From positions 3,534,001 through 3,598,000 of the forward strand of contig NZ_JAPJDC010000001.1 in NCBI RefSeq assembly GCF_026241855.1: DNA of 64,000 bases, given 5' to 3'. Below the pieces are notes generated by a model, which was not told the DNA's origin, did no database searches, and was given only the letters and a program-made list of their open reading frames with translations. The position numbers and the translations under genes are program-made. Below, piece after piece: positions 1 through 8,935 of the stretch. The number at the start of each line of letters is the position of its first letter. Within the stretch, counting starts at the first letter, position 1. The DNA is from Curtobacterium flaccumfaciens pv. betae (GTDB lineage Bacteria; Actinomycetota; Actinomycetes; Actinomycetales; Microbacteriaceae).

Positions 1-605
1 TGCACCGCTCGGGCCGCACGGCGCGTGCCGGTTCGTCCGGTGACGTCGTCACGGTGACGATGCCCGCCGAGCGTCGCGACGTCGCGCAGATGATGCGTGC
101 TGCCGCGATCAAGGTCACCCCGCAGCACGTCACGGCGACCTCCCCGGCCGTCACCGCGCTCGTCGGCGAGGTCGCTCCGATCCGCCACGTGGCCGAGGAG
201 CAGCCCACCCAGCAGCGTCAGCCCAAGCAGCGTTCGGCCGAGTCCGCCGGTGACGGCGGCGGTCGTCGCCGTGGTCGCGGCGGTCGGTCTGGAGGCGCGG
301 CGCAGCCCGCGCGCTCCGGCTCGGCTGGCGAGTCCGCCGGTTCGGCCGGGGGCCGTCCGGCCCGTGGCGCACGGACCGAGGGTGCCGGGCGCTCCGGTGC
401 CGCGGCCGCCGGTTCGACCGGTGGTCGCCGCAGCGGCGGCAACCGTCGCTCGGGCAGCAGCGACGTCGTGCGCGGCGGCTCGTCGGCCGTGTGGTCGTCC
501 GAGGGCGGCTACGCCGCGGGTCGGTCCGGCAACGAGTCGGGCGGCAACCGTCGTGGTGGCTCGCGCCGCGCCTCCCGTCCGGCCGGCGCTGCCGACCGCC
601 ACTGA
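1..605 (+). CDS. DEAD-box RNA helicase, C-terminal fragment (5' end outside window)
   Basis: The reading frame is open from base 3 and opens with HRSGRTARAG, which is motif VI (HRxGRxxRxG) of DEAD-box RNA helicases; this arginine-finger motif completes the ATP site in the second RecA domain. After about 50 more residues of folded domain the protein becomes a basic, low-complexity tail rich in Gly, Arg, Ser and Ala with RRGRGG-type stretches, typical of RNA-binding tails on cold-adaptation or ribosome-assembly helicases. It ends at TGA 603-605. The helicase core with the Walker motifs lies upstream of the window, so the exact subfamily (RhlE/DeaD-like) cannot be settled. Confidence 0.85.
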   Translation, partial: HRSGRTARAGSSGDVVTVTMPAERRDVAQMMRAAAIKVTPQHVTATSPAVTALVGEVAPIRHVAEEQPTQQRQPKQRSAESAGDGGGRRRGRGGRSGGAAQPARSGSAGESAGSAGGRPARGARTEGAGRSGAAAAGSTGGRRSGGNRRSGSSDVVRGGSSAVWSSEGGYAAGRSGNESGGNRRGGSRRASRPAGAADRH

Positions 606-658
606 CCCACGCGCTTGACCCACGCGGCCTGACCCAGTCGGCCTGAGCGCGTCGGTGC

Positions 659-732
659 ACGCAAAACACCGGTGTTCACGTTTCGAACCCCCGCATCCCG
701 CGGTGTGTTCCGTGAACACCGGTGTTTTGCGT
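659..732. repeat. extragenic palindrome, family 1 (22-bp perfect arms)
   Basis: Two perfectly complementary 22-bp arms (659-680 and 711-732) flank a 30-base centre. Each arm contains the core CAAAACACCGGTGTT. It sits between the helicase end and the csbD-like gene. A second, less perfect copy lies at 10667-10736. It could act as a terminator or as a REP-like element. Confidence 0.85.
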
Positions 733-855
733 CAGGGCTCGGGCGAACCTTGGCGGGGGCTGGGGGTGGGGTACTCCGCCGGGCGTACGGTCTCACTCAC
801 CGGATGCCGCGCAAGCGGCTGACGGGGAACACGTCCGCTTCTGGAAGGAGTGCCT

Positions 856-1059
856 ATGGCTGGCATCGATGACATCAAGAACGCCGCTGAGAAGGCGGCA
901 GGCAAGGTCAAGGAAGCCGCCGGCAACGCGACCGGTAACGACCGGCTGAAGGCCGAAGGCCAGACCGACCAGGGCAAGGCCTCGGCGAAGCAGGGCGTCA
1001 CCGACGTCAAGGACGCCGCGCACGGCGTCGCCGACAGCTTCAAGGACGACAAGCACTAA
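856..1059 (+). CDS. CsbD-like stress-response protein
   Basis: A 67-residue hydrophilic protein, almost all Ala, Lys, Asp, Glu and Gly, with the GIDDIKNAAEKAAGKVKE opening and the GNDRLKAEGQTDQGKA repeat typical of the CsbD family. Family members are small, largely disordered or helical proteins induced by general stress; their biochemical role is unknown. The ATG at 856 is preferred over the GTG at 850 because the ribosome binding site GGAAGGAG (843-850) lies 5 bases before it. The gene stands alone and is closed by a strong hairpin at 1081-1114. Confidence 0.85.
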   Translation: MAGIDDIKNAAEKAAGKVKEAAGNATGNDRLKAEGQTDQGKASAKQGVTDVKDAAHGVADSFKDDKH

Positions 1060-1080
1060 GCCGGTTCGCGACCGCGCTGC

Positions 1081-1114
1081 GAAGCCCCCGGATCCGATCG
1101 GATCCGGGGGCTTC
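1081..1114. terminator. 34-bp perfect palindrome, bidirectional terminator
   Basis: GAAGCCCCCGGATCC, then GATC, then the exact reverse complement. It lies between the csbD-like gene (+) and the DUF4916 gene (-), which converge on it. No clear T-tract follows, as is common in actinobacteria. Confidence 0.8.
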
Positions 1115-1162
1115 GTCGTGCGCGGGCTTCGTCGTGCGCCGGGCGTGGAAGCCCCGGTCGGG

Positions 1163-1705
1163 CTAGTGCAGGGCGCCGACCGATGCCAGGCCGGCCCGCA
1201 GCAGTGCGCCGCGGCCGCCTTCCATCTCGTCGGCGACGGCGTCGGACGCGGCCTCCATCGGGCTCATCCACGTGAGCTCGAGGGCGTCCTGCCGGGGCTC
1301 GCACGTCCCCGTGACGGGGACGACGTACGCCAGCGAGATCGCGTGCTGCCGCTCGTCGGTGTACACCGAGGCACCGGGCAGCGGGAAGTACTCGGCCACG
1401 GTGAACGGCGTCGGGCTCGAGGGCAGCTGCGGGAACGCCATCGGCCCGAGGTCCTTCTCGAGGTGGCGGAACAGCGCGGTGCGGATCGACTCGCCGAACA
1501 TCACGCGGCCGGACACCAGGGTGCGGGCGATGAGACCGCTCGGGGAGACGCGCAGCAGCACGCCGACCTCGGTCACGACGCCGAGGCCGTCGGTGCGGAC
1601 GGGGACCGCCTCGACGTAGCAGATCGGCAGACGACGGCGGACGTTCGCGAGCTCCTCGTCGGACAGCCAGCCGGAGTCGGGATCGGGGGTGCGCAGCGAG
1701 GACAT
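1163..1705 (-). CDS. DUF4916 (NUDIX-like) family protein
   Basis: The 180-residue product opens with GWLSDEELANVRRRLPICYVEAVPV and contains RHLEKDLGP and AEYFPLPG, which I recognise from the actinobacterial DUF4916 family. These have a NUDIX-like fold but no clear NUDIX box, so no hydrolase activity can be claimed. Stop codon TAG is at 1163-1165 on the reverse strand. The start at 1705 is 74 bases from the divergent esterase start; a -10-like TAGACA lies 6 bases before it (reverse strand, 1712-1717), so the message may be leaderless. Confidence 0.75.
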   Translation of the reverse strand: MSSLRTPDPDSGWLSDEELANVRRRLPICYVEAVPVRTDGLGVVTEVGVLLRVSPSGLIARTLVSGRVMFGESIRTALFRHLEKDLGPMAFPQLPSSPTPFTVAEYFPLPGASVYTDERQHAISLAYVVPVTGTCEPRQDALELTWMSPMEAASDAVADEMEGGRGALLRAGLASVGALH

Positions 1706-1765
1706 GCACCGTGTCTACCAGGGACGGCGGCGAGTTCGGCGGAAGGCGCGGGAGTTGGGGATGGT

Positions 1766-1771
1766 TAGCGT
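1766..1771 (+). promoter_or_regulatory. -10 box (TAGCGT), leaderless start of esterase
   Basis: TAGCGT ends 7 bases before the ATG at 1779 and no Shine-Dalgarno sequence is present. Confidence 0.55.
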
Positions 1772-1778
1772 TGTCCAC

Positions 1779-2399
1779 ATGATCGACGCGGACCTGGTGC
1801 AGTGGACACGGAGTGCCTCGGACCGGCGGGGCACACCCCTGCTCGTGGCGATGCACGGGGTGGGCTCGAACGAGCACGACCTGCTCGGGCTCGCCCCCGC
1901 GCTGCCGCCCGCGTGGACCGTCGCGTCGCTCCGCGCGCCGATGCCGTGGGGGCCCGGCTTCAGCTGGTACCCGCTCGGCACGCCCGGCTCCCCAGCGCCC
2001 GAGGCGGTGGACGCCGCGACCGCCGAGGTGCTCGACTGGATCGACTCCGTCGCCGCCGACCACCCGCGGATCGGGCTGCTCGGCTTCTCGCAGGGCGGCT
2101 CGATGGCGCTCCAGCTCCTGCGCGCCCGGCCCGCGGCGTTCGCGTTCGCGGTGTCGCTGTCGGGGTTCGTCGTTCCGGGCATCACGGACTCCCGCGACGA
2201 GGCCGTGTCGGCCGTGCGACCACGGGTGTTCCTCGGGCACGGTGACCTCGACCCGGTGATCCCGCCCGAGGCCACCGCCCGGACGCAGGCGTGGGCCGCA
2301 GCGCACACCGACGTGACCGACCGTTCCTACGCGGGCCTGCCGCACGCCGTGTCGACGGCGGAGCTGGCGGACGTGGCGGCCTTCGTCGACGCGGTGTAG
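1779..2399 (+). CDS. alpha/beta hydrolase (phospholipase/carboxylesterase family)
   Basis: A 206-residue esterase of the small carboxylesterase/lysophospholipase type. Visible parts are the oxyanion-side HGVGSN motif, the nucleophile elbow GFSQG (Ser), the acid loop GHGDLDPVIP (Asp) and the catalytic His in GLPHAVS. No signal peptide, so it acts in the cytoplasm on unknown esters. An in-frame start at 1689 would overlap the divergent gene; the ATG at 1779 fits family length and has a leaderless-type -10 box. It converges on the padR gene across a perfect palindrome. Confidence 0.85.
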   Translation: MIDADLVQWTRSASDRRGTPLLVAMHGVGSNEHDLLGLAPALPPAWTVASLRAPMPWGPGFSWYPLGTPGSPAPEAVDAATAEVLDWIDSVAADHPRIGLLGFSQGGSMALQLLRARPAAFAFAVSLSGFVVPGITDSRDEAVSAVRPRVFLGHGDLDPVIPPEATARTQAWAAAHTDVTDRSYAGLPHAVSTAELADVAAFVDAV

Positions 2400-2408
2400 G
2401 CGCACGAC

Positions 2409-2456
2409 GACGGACAGGAGGCCCGGTGCCAGCTGGCACCGGGCCTCCTGTCCGTC
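2409..2456. terminator. 48-bp perfect palindrome between convergent genes
   Basis: A 22-bp arm (2409-2430), AGCT centre and exactly matching second arm (2435-2456), so every base pairs. It separates the esterase (+) from padR (-) and should terminate both. Confidence 0.85.
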
Positions 2457-2470
2457 ACGGGTGACGTCCG

Positions 2471-3145
2471 TCAGTCGGCGAGGATCTGGAGCAGGTCCTT
2501 GCGGAGCTGGTCCACCTTGGCCGTGGCGGCCTTGGCCTGTTCCTCGGTCGCGGTGCTGCGGTACATCTGCAGGACGCCCATGGTCTTCCGCAGCGCCTCG
2601 AAGAACTCGCGCTGGGCGTCCGGGATGCCCGGAGCCCCGTCGAGTGCCGCAGCGATCTCGTCGGCCTTGGCCTCGGTCTCGGCCTTGCCGGCGTCGGTGA
2701 GCTCGAAGAGCGTCTTGCGGCCGTCGCCCGACGAGACCACGAGGTCTTCGTCGACGAGCTGCTGGAGCGTCGGGTAGACCGAGCCGGGGCTCGGCTTCCA
2801 GGCGCCGCCGGTGCGCTCGGCGATGGTCTTGATCACGGCGTACCCGTTCTGCGGGCCCTCGGCCAGCAGACCGAGGATCGCGAGGCGGACGTCACCGCGG
2901 CGACGGCGTTCGCGGCCGAAGCCGGGCCCGCCGAAACCGGGGCCGAAGCCCGTGCCCGGGCCGAAGCCGGGGCCGAAACCGCGACCACCGAAGCCGCGGC
3001 CGCCGTGGTCGTGGTCACCGCGGTCACGGCCGGGGAACCCGGCGCCGTGGTGCTGCCGCGCGCCGCCGAAGCGGGGGCCGCGCGGGCCGAACCCGCGCTG
3101 GTCGCGGGGGGACGTGTTGCTGTCGTCGTCATACGAGGGGCGCAT
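2471..3145 (-). CDS. PadR-family transcriptional regulator with Gly-rich N-terminus
   Basis: The C-terminal part is a PadR winged helix: GDVRLAILGLLAEGPQNGYAV opens it, and the wing-adjacent GSVYPTLQQLVDEDLV and LFELTDAG motifs are clear, followed by the helical dimerisation tail. The first ~75 residues are a Gly/Phe/Arg/His-rich low-complexity region, common in actinobacterial PadR proteins. ATG at 3145 is chosen over 3160 because AAAGGA sits 7 bases before it. The ligand is unknown; phenolic compounds and drugs are family precedents. A palindrome inside its own promoter suggests autoregulation. It diverges from lhr. Confidence 0.88.
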   Translation of the reverse strand: MRPSYDDDSNTSPRDQRGFGPRGPRFGGARQHHGAGFPGRDRGDHDHGGRGFGGRGFGPGFGPGTGFGPGFGGPGFGRERRRRGDVRLAILGLLAEGPQNGYAVIKTIAERTGGAWKPSPGSVYPTLQQLVDEDLVVSSGDGRKTLFELTDAGKAETEAKADEIAAALDGAPGIPDAQREFFEALRKTMGVLQMYRSTATEEQAKAATAKVDQLRKDLLQILAD

Positions 3146-3221
3146 GAGGAGTCCTTTCATCGTGCTGAGTCGGCTCGCGACCGGTCTGACCTGATCGTCT
3201 TCGTCGTATCGCGATGTGTTT

Positions 3222-3251
3222 ACGATAGATCGGTAACTATCGCTCTGTCAA
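3222..3251 (-). promoter_or_regulatory. padR promoter with operator in the spacer
   Basis: On the reverse strand TTGACA (3246-3251) and TATCGT (3222-3227) are separated by 18 bases. The spacer and -10 hold the inverted repeat CGATAG-N8-CTATCG (3223-3242). PadR bound there would block RNA polymerase. Confidence 0.65.
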
Positions 3252-3305
3252 GGGGTACGTGCGCTCGGCCTGCTGTCGGTGGTGGCGGGCAGGATGGGAC
3301 GGACC

Positions 3306-6300
3306 ATGACGGACGTCTTCGAGCGCTTCTCCCCCGCGACCACCGAGTGGTTCCGCGGCGCCTTCGACGCACCGACGCCGGCGCAGGCCGGGGCGTGGGA
3401 CGCCATCTCGACCGGGCAGCACGCACTCGTGATCGCCCCGACCGGCTCCGGCAAGACCCTGGCGTCGTTCCTGTGGTCGATCGACCGGCTCATCAGCGCG
3501 ACGGACCGTCCGCCGGCGAAGCAGCGCACGCGGGTGCTCTACGTCTCGCCGCTCAAGGCCCTCGGCGTCGACGTCGAGCGCAACCTGCGGAGCCCGCTCG
3601 TCGGCATCACCCAGACGGCTCGGCGCCTCGGCACCGAACCGCCGGACGTCACGGTCGGGGTGCGCAGCGGTGACACCCCGTCGTCCGACCGCCAGAAGCT
3701 CCTGCGCCAGCCGCCGGACATCCTCATCACCACGCCCGAGTCGCTCTACCTGATGCTCACCTCGCAGGCGCGCGAGACCCTGGTGAACGTCGACACGGTC
3801 ATCGTGGACGAGGTCCACGCGGTCGCCTCGACCAAGCGCGGCGCGCACCTGGCCGTGTCGCTCGAGCGCCTCGACGACCTGCTCGACAAGCCGGTGCAGC
3901 GCATCGGGCTGTCCGCGACCGTCCGCCCGCCGGAAGAGGTCGCGCGGTTCCTCGGCGGCCGTGCACCGGTGACGATCATCGCGCCGCCCGCGCAGAAGAC
4001 CTTCGACCTGCGGGTCGTCGTGCCCGTCGACGACATGACCGAGCTCGGGGCGCCGCCGGTCGGCGCGGACGCGTCCGAGTCGCCGACGAACGGGTCGATC
4101 TGGCCGCACGTCGAAGAACGTGTCGTCGACCTGATCGAGGAACACCGCTCGACCATCGTGTTCGCGAACTCGCGGCGGCTGGCCGAACGGCTCACGGCGC
4201 GGCTCAACGAGATCCACGAGGAACGCGTGCTCGCCGCCGCCGGTGACGGCGTGCTGGTGCCGGCTGGGGCGTCCCCGGACGACGACGGGCTCCCCGCGGC
4301 GCGGGGCCGACCACAGTCACCGGCCCGTACCTCGGCGCACGCCGTCGCGCCCCAGGGGGCCAAGCGACCGCCGGCGCAGCTGATCGGCGGGTCCGGGCAG
4401 ACGGGCGGCGGGGGCTCGGACGCCTCGGTCCCGGTGCTCGCCCGCGCACACCACGGCTCGGTGTCGAAGGACCAGCGCGCGATCATCGAGGACGACCTGA
4501 AGTCCGGTCGGCTGCGGTGCGTCGTCGCGACGAGTTCACTCGAGCTCGGCATCGACATGGGCGAGGTCGACCTGGTCGTCCAGGTCGAGGCGCCGCCGTC
4601 GGTCGCGAGCGGCCTGCAGCGCGTCGGTCGCGCCGGCCACCAGGTGGGTGAGATCTCCCGCGGCGTGCTGTTCCCGAAGCACCGGGCCGACCTGGTCAAC
4701 AGCGCGGTCACGGTCGAGCGGATGGTCACGGGTCAGATCGAGTCGATCTCGGTGCCGGCGAACCCGCTCGACGTCCTGGCGCAGCACACCGTGGCCGCCG
4801 GGGCGATCGACACCCTCGACGTCGAGCACTGGTTCGAGCTCGTGCGGCGGAGCGCACCGTTCAGCGGCCTGCCCCGGTCGGCGTTCGAGGCGACGCTCGA
4901 CCTGGTCACGGGCCGGTACCCGAGCGACGAGTTCGCCGAACTCCGGCCACGGCTGGTCTGGGACCGCGTGCACGGCACCCTGACCGGGCGCCCCGGTGCG
5001 CAGCGACTCGCGGTGACGAGCGGCGGGACGATCCCCGACCGCGGCATGTTCGGCGTCTTCATGGTCGGCGAGAAGGCGTCCCGTGTCGGCGAGCTCGACG
5101 AGGAGATGGTCTACGAGTCGCGCGTGGGCGACGTCTTCGCCCTCGGTGCGACGAGCTGGCGGATCGAGGAGATCACCCACGACCGCGTCGTCGTGAGCCC
5201 GGCGTTCGGGCAGCCCGGACGCGTGCCGTTCTGGAAGGGCGACGGCATCGGCCGGCCCGCCGAGCTCGGGCGGGCGACCGGTGCGTTCGTGCGCGAGGTC
5301 GAGGGCGCCTCGGACGACGACGCCCGCGCCCGCGTCGCCGCCGGTGGACTGGACGAGCGCGCGATCACCAACCTGCTGACCTTCCTGCGCGACCAGCGCG
5401 CGGCCACCGGTCACGTGCCGAACGACACCACGCTCGTCATCGAGCGGTTCCGCGACGAGCTCGGGGACTGGCGACTCATCCTGCACTCGCCCTACGGCAT
5501 GCAGGTGCACGCGCCGTGGGCCCTTGCCGTCGCCGCCCGGCTGCGCGAACGGCACGGCATCGACGGTGACGCGATGGCGGCCGACGACGGCATCGTCGTC
5601 CGCATCCCGGAGACCGACGCCGAGCCGCCGGGTGCCGACCTGTTCGTGTTCGAGCGCGACGACCTCGAGGCCCTGGTCACCGACGAGGTCGGCGGCTCGG
5701 CGCTGTTCGCCGCCCGGTTCCGCGAGTGCGCGGCGCGCGCCCTGCTGCTGCCCCGACGGAACCCCGGGCAGCGGTCGCCGCTCTGGCAGCAGCGGCAGCG
5801 GGCCTCGCAGCTGCTCGAGGTCGCGCAGAAGTACCCGACGTTCCCGATCGTGCTCGAGACCGTGCGCGAGGTGCTGCAGGACGTCTACGACGTGCCCGCG
5901 CTGCTCGGGATCGCCGACGACATCGCCGGACGCCGGATCCGCCTGGTCGAGACGGAGACCGAGCAGCCGTCGCCGTTCGCCCGGTCGATCCTGTTCGGGT
6001 ACGTCGCGGCCTTCATGTACGAGGGCGACACCCCGCTCGCCGAACGCCGGGCAGCGGCCCTGTCGCTCGACTCGACGTTGCTCGGCGAACTGCTCGGACG
6101 TGCGGAGCTGCGCGAGCTGCTCGACCCGGCGGTCATCACCTCGGTGGAGCGCGACCTGCAGCGGCTGTCGCCGGACCGCCGTGCCCGTGATGCCGAAGGA
6201 CTCGTGGACGTGCTGCGGCTCGTCGGCGCGCTCGACCTCGACGAAGCGGTCGACCGGAGCTGGCTCGCCGACACCGCCGACCGTCCAGCGGCCACCGCCG

Positions 6301-8063
6301 AGCTGCGGAGCACGCTCCAGGTGTTGGAGCGGGACCGCCGGGTGCTCTCGTTCTCGCACGCCGGCGCGACCCGCTGGGCCGTGATCGAGGACGCCGCCCG
6401 CCTGCGCGACGCCCTCGGGGTCCCGCTGCCGATCGGTGTGCCCACGGCGTTCGTCGAGCCCGTGGCCGATCCCCTCGGCGACCTGATCGGCCGCTACGCC
6501 CGGTCGCACGGACCGTTCTCCGCGCAGGAGGCCGCCGGTCGTCTCGGGCTGGGCATCGCCGTCGTGCAGGACACCCTGCGCCGACTCGTCGCCGACCGCC
6601 GGGTGGTGGAGGGCGAGTTCCGCCCCGACCGCCAGGGCGCCGAGTGGTGCGACGCCGAGGTCCTGCGACGGATCCGCACGAAGTCCCTGGCAGCCCTGCG
6701 GCACGAGGTCGAACCGGTCTCGCCGGACACCCTCGCCCGGTTCCTGCCCGCGTGGCAGCACGTGCAGACCACCGGGACCCGCGGCGGGCTGCGTGGCGTC
6801 GACGGCGTCCTGCAGGTGATCGACCAGCTCGCCGGGGTCGCCCTGCCCGCCAGCGCCTGGGAGACCCTCGTGCTGCCGTCGCGCGTCACGGACTACTCGA
6901 CGAGCATGCTCGACGAACTCACCGCCACCGGCGAGGTCCTGTGGTCCGGCGGGGGCACCCTGCCCGGCAACGACGGCTGGGTGCGCCTGCACCTGGCCGA
7001 CACCGCGGCGACGACGCTCGCCGAGCCCTCCGGGGACGAGACGACCGAGCTGCAGCGGGACGTGCTCGGCGCCCTGGCCGGCGGTGGCGCGTACTTCTTC
7101 CGGCAGCTGGGGCAGGCCGTGGGCAGCAGCGACGACCAGGCGCTCACCACCGCGCTGTGGGACCTGGTGTGGGCCGGGCAGATCACGAACGACACGTTCG
7201 CCCCGCTGCGCTCGATGCTCGGCGGCAAGGCGAAGAGCTCGAGTGCTCCGCGGGCTCGGGCCTACCGCGGCCGTCGGCGTCCGACGATGCCGACGCAGTC
7301 CGGGCCGCCGTCCGTCGGGGGCCGGTGGTCCTTGCTGCCGCTGGCCGAGTCCGACTCGACGGTGCGGGCCGCGGCGACCGCCGAACAGCTGCTCGAACGC
7401 TACGGCGTCGTCACCCGCGGCGCCGTGCAGGTCGAGGGCGTCCGGGGTGGTTTCGCCGGGGTGTACCGGGTGCTCTCGCGCTTCGAGGAGTCCGGCCGGG
7501 CTCGTCGCGGGTACTTCGTCGAGGGGCTCGGTGCCGCCCAGTTCGCCACCGGCCCGACCGTCGACCGGCTGCGAACCTACGCCCGCGAACTCGGCGACGA
7601 CGAACGCGACGATCCGGACCGGAAGCGCGAGGCGCTCACGCTCGCAGCGACCGACCCGGCGAACCCGTTCGGGGCCTCGTTGCCGTGGCCGACGGGCGAC
7701 GCAGACCACGGTGTCGCAGCCGACGACGTCGAACCCGCCCCGTCGGGGACTGCGGTCGGCAGCGGCGCCAAGACCACGCGGGGCCACCGCCCGGGCCGGA
7801 AGGCGGGCGCACTGGTGACGACCGTCGACGGCAAGCTCACCGTGTACGTGGAACGCGGCGGCAAGTCGGTGCTCACCTTCACCGACGACGCCGCCGACCT
7901 CGCTGCCGCCGCCTCCTCGATCGCCGGCATCGTCCGGACCGGGCTGCGGAAGCTCTCGGTCGAGCGGGTCGACGGGGACTTCGTGCTCGAGACGCCGCTC
8001 GGTGGCGCGCTCCGGGCCGCGGGGTTCGCGGCGACCCCGCAGGGGCTGCGGCTCCGTGTGTGA
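3306..8063 (+). CDS. lhr: ATP-dependent helicase, Lhr family
   Basis: The 1585-residue product has the full length of a 'long' Lhr helicase. In order: Q-region PTPAQAGAW, Walker A APTGSGKT, motif II DEVH, SAT motif LSATV, a second RecA domain with VATSSLELGIDMG and the motif VI segment QRVGRAGHQ, then Lhr winged-helix and beta-barrel parts and a long C-terminal region. Lhr enzymes track 3'-5' on ssDNA and unwind RNA:DNA hybrids in DNA repair. A low-complexity insert (about residues 315-375) separates the two RecA domains. ATG 3306 gives MTDVFERFSP; an upstream GTG-initiated extension looks unconserved. nei follows 92 bases later, a pairing known in mycobacteria. Confidence 0.93.
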   Translation: MTDVFERFSPATTEWFRGAFDAPTPAQAGAWDAISTGQHALVIAPTGSGKTLASFLWSIDRLISATDRPPAKQRTRVLYVSPLKALGVDVERNLRSPLVGITQTARRLGTEPPDVTVGVRSGDTPSSDRQKLLRQPPDILITTPESLYLMLTSQARETLVNVDTVIVDEVHAVASTKRGAHLAVSLERLDDLLDKPVQRIGLSATVRPPEEVARFLGGRAPVTIIAPPAQKTFDLRVVVPVDDMTELGAPPVGADASESPTNGSIWPHVEERVVDLIEEHRSTIVFANSRRLAERLTARLNEIHEERVLAAAGDGVLVPAGASPDDDGLPAARGRPQSPARTSAHAVAPQGAKRPPAQLIGGSGQTGGGGSDASVPVLARAHHGSVSKDQRAIIEDDLKSGRLRCVVATSSLELGIDMGEVDLVVQVEAPPSVASGLQRVGRAGHQVGEISRGVLFPKHRADLVNSAVTVERMVTGQIESISVPANPLDVLAQHTVAAGAIDTLDVEHWFELVRRSAPFSGLPRSAFEATLDLVTGRYPSDEFAELRPRLVWDRVHGTLTGRPGAQRLAVTSGGTIPDRGMFGVFMVGEKASRVGELDEEMVYESRVGDVFALGATSWRIEEITHDRVVVSPAFGQPGRVPFWKGDGIGRPAELGRATGAFVREVEGASDDDARARVAAGGLDERAITNLLTFLRDQRAATGHVPNDTTLVIERFRDELGDWRLILHSPYGMQVHAPWALAVAARLRERHGIDGDAMAADDGIVVRIPETDAEPPGADLFVFERDDLEALVTDEVGGSALFAARFRECAARALLLPRRNPGQRSPLWQQRQRASQLLEVAQKYPTFPIVLETVREVLQDVYDVPALLGIADDIAGRRIRLVETETEQPSPFARSILFGYVAAFMYEGDTPLAERRAAALSLDSTLLGELLGRAELRELLDPAVITSVERDLQRLSPDRRARDAEGLVDVLRLVGALDLDEAVDRSWLADTADRPAATAELRSTLQVLERDRRVLSFSHAGATRWAVIEDAARLRDALGVPLPIGVPTAFVEPVADPLGDLIGRYARSHGPFSAQEAAGRLGLGIAVVQDTLRRLVADRRVVEGEFRPDRQGAEWCDAEVLRRIRTKSLAALRHEVEPVSPDTLARFLPAWQHVQTTGTRGGLRGVDGVLQVIDQLAGVALPASAWETLVLPSRVTDYSTSMLDELTATGEVLWSGGGTLPGNDGWVRLHLADTAATTLAEPSGDETTELQRDVLGALAGGGAYFFRQLGQAVGSSDDQALTTALWDLVWAGQITNDTFAPLRSMLGGKAKSSSAPRARAYRGRRRPTMPTQSGPPSVGGRWSLLPLAESDSTVRAAATAEQLLERYGVVTRGAVQVEGVRGGFAGVYRVLSRFEESGRARRGYFVEGLGAAQFATGPTVDRLRTYARELGDDERDDPDRKREALTLAATDPANPFGASLPWPTGDADHGVAADDVEPAPSGTAVGSGAKTTRGHRPGRKAGALVTTVDGKLTVYVERGGKSVLTFTDDAADLAAAASSIAGIVRTGLRKLSVERVDGDFVLETPLGGALRAAGFAATPQGLRLRV

Positions 8064-8155
8064 GGCGAGCCGCGCCTCCCGGTGGTGCGGCGACCACGTG
8101 CCGGACGCGACCCGTGTCGTCCGGACTGCGCGTGCGCACCCGTCGGAGGTGACCC

Positions 8156-8935
8156 GTGCCTGAAGGCGACACCGTCTACCGGGCTGCCCGCCGCCTGCAC
8201 ACCGCGCTGGCGGGCAAGGTCCTGACGAAGAGCGACTTCCGGGTCCCCGCCTTCGCGACGCTCGACCTGGTCGGCCGCACCGTCGACGAGGTCGTCCCCC
8301 GCGGCAAGCACCTGCTGCACCGCATCGGCGACCTGACCGTGCACTCGCACCTGAAGATGGAGGGCCGGTGGGACGTCTACGCGCCCGGTGACCGCTGGCG
8401 ACGCCCGGCGCACCAGGCCCGGGCGATCCTGGACGCCGAGGGGGTCTCCACCGTCGGTTTTGCCCTCGGGGTGCTCGAGGTTGTGCCGCGCGACCAGGAG
8501 TCCGAGGTCGTCGGACACCTGGGGCCCGATCTGCTCGGCCCGGACTGGGACGCCGACCTGGCGCTCGCCAACCTCACCGAGGACCCCGAGCGCCCGGTCG
8601 GGCTGGCGCTGCTCGACCAGCGGGTGCTCGCCGGGCTCGGCAACGTGTACCGGAACGAACTCTGCTTCCTGCGCGGTGTGCTGCCCACGCGTCCGGTCGG
8701 GCAGGTACCGGACCCGGCGCGGACGATCACGCTCGCGAGCCGACTGATCCTGGCGAACCGTGACCGCAGTGTCCGCGTCACCACCGGCGTCGACCGCCCG
8801 GGGCGACGCTTCTGGGTCTACGGTCGCGCCGGCAAGCCGTGTCTGCGGTGCGGGACCCCGATCCGGCACGGCGAACTCGGCGACTCGGAACTCACCCTGC
8901 GCGACACCTACTGGTGTCCGCGCTGTCAGACCTGA
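8156..8935 (+). CDS. nei: endonuclease VIII-like DNA glycosylase (Fpg/Nei family)
   Basis: After removal of the initiator residue the protein begins PEGDT, which supplies the catalytic N-terminal Pro and Glu of the Fpg/Nei glycosylase/AP-lyase family. Also visible are the conserved Lys in PRGKHLL, HSHLKMEGRW, the helix-two-turn-helix segment LDQRVLAGLGNVYRNELCF, and a C-terminal zinc finger CLRCG...CPRCQ. It removes oxidised bases from DNA. GTG at 8156 is supported by GGAGGT 5 bases upstream. The PEGDT start and linkage to lhr match mycobacterial Nei2. The 3' end overlaps the convergent argP gene by 10 bases. Confidence 0.93.
   Translation: MPEGDTVYRAARRLHTALAGKVLTKSDFRVPAFATLDLVGRTVDEVVPRGKHLLHRIGDLTVHSHLKMEGRWDVYAPGDRWRRPAHQARAILDAEGVSTVGFALGVLEVVPRDQESEVVGHLGPDLLGPDWDADLALANLTEDPERPVGLALLDQRVLAGLGNVYRNELCFLRGVLPTRPVGQVPDPARTITLASRLILANRDRSVRVTTGVDRPGRRFWVYGRAGKPCLRCGTPIRHGELGDSELTLRDTYWCPRCQT

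Noticed and set aside
659..732. TTCGAAC inside the family 1 palindrome as a LexA box
   Set aside because: The second half GTTCGA at 4-base spacing is missing.
4536..7787. Long reverse-strand open frame opposite lhr
   Set aside because: It is a composition shadow: high GC keeps the frame open, the product is Arg/Gly/His-rich without domains, and lhr on the other strand has clear motifs.
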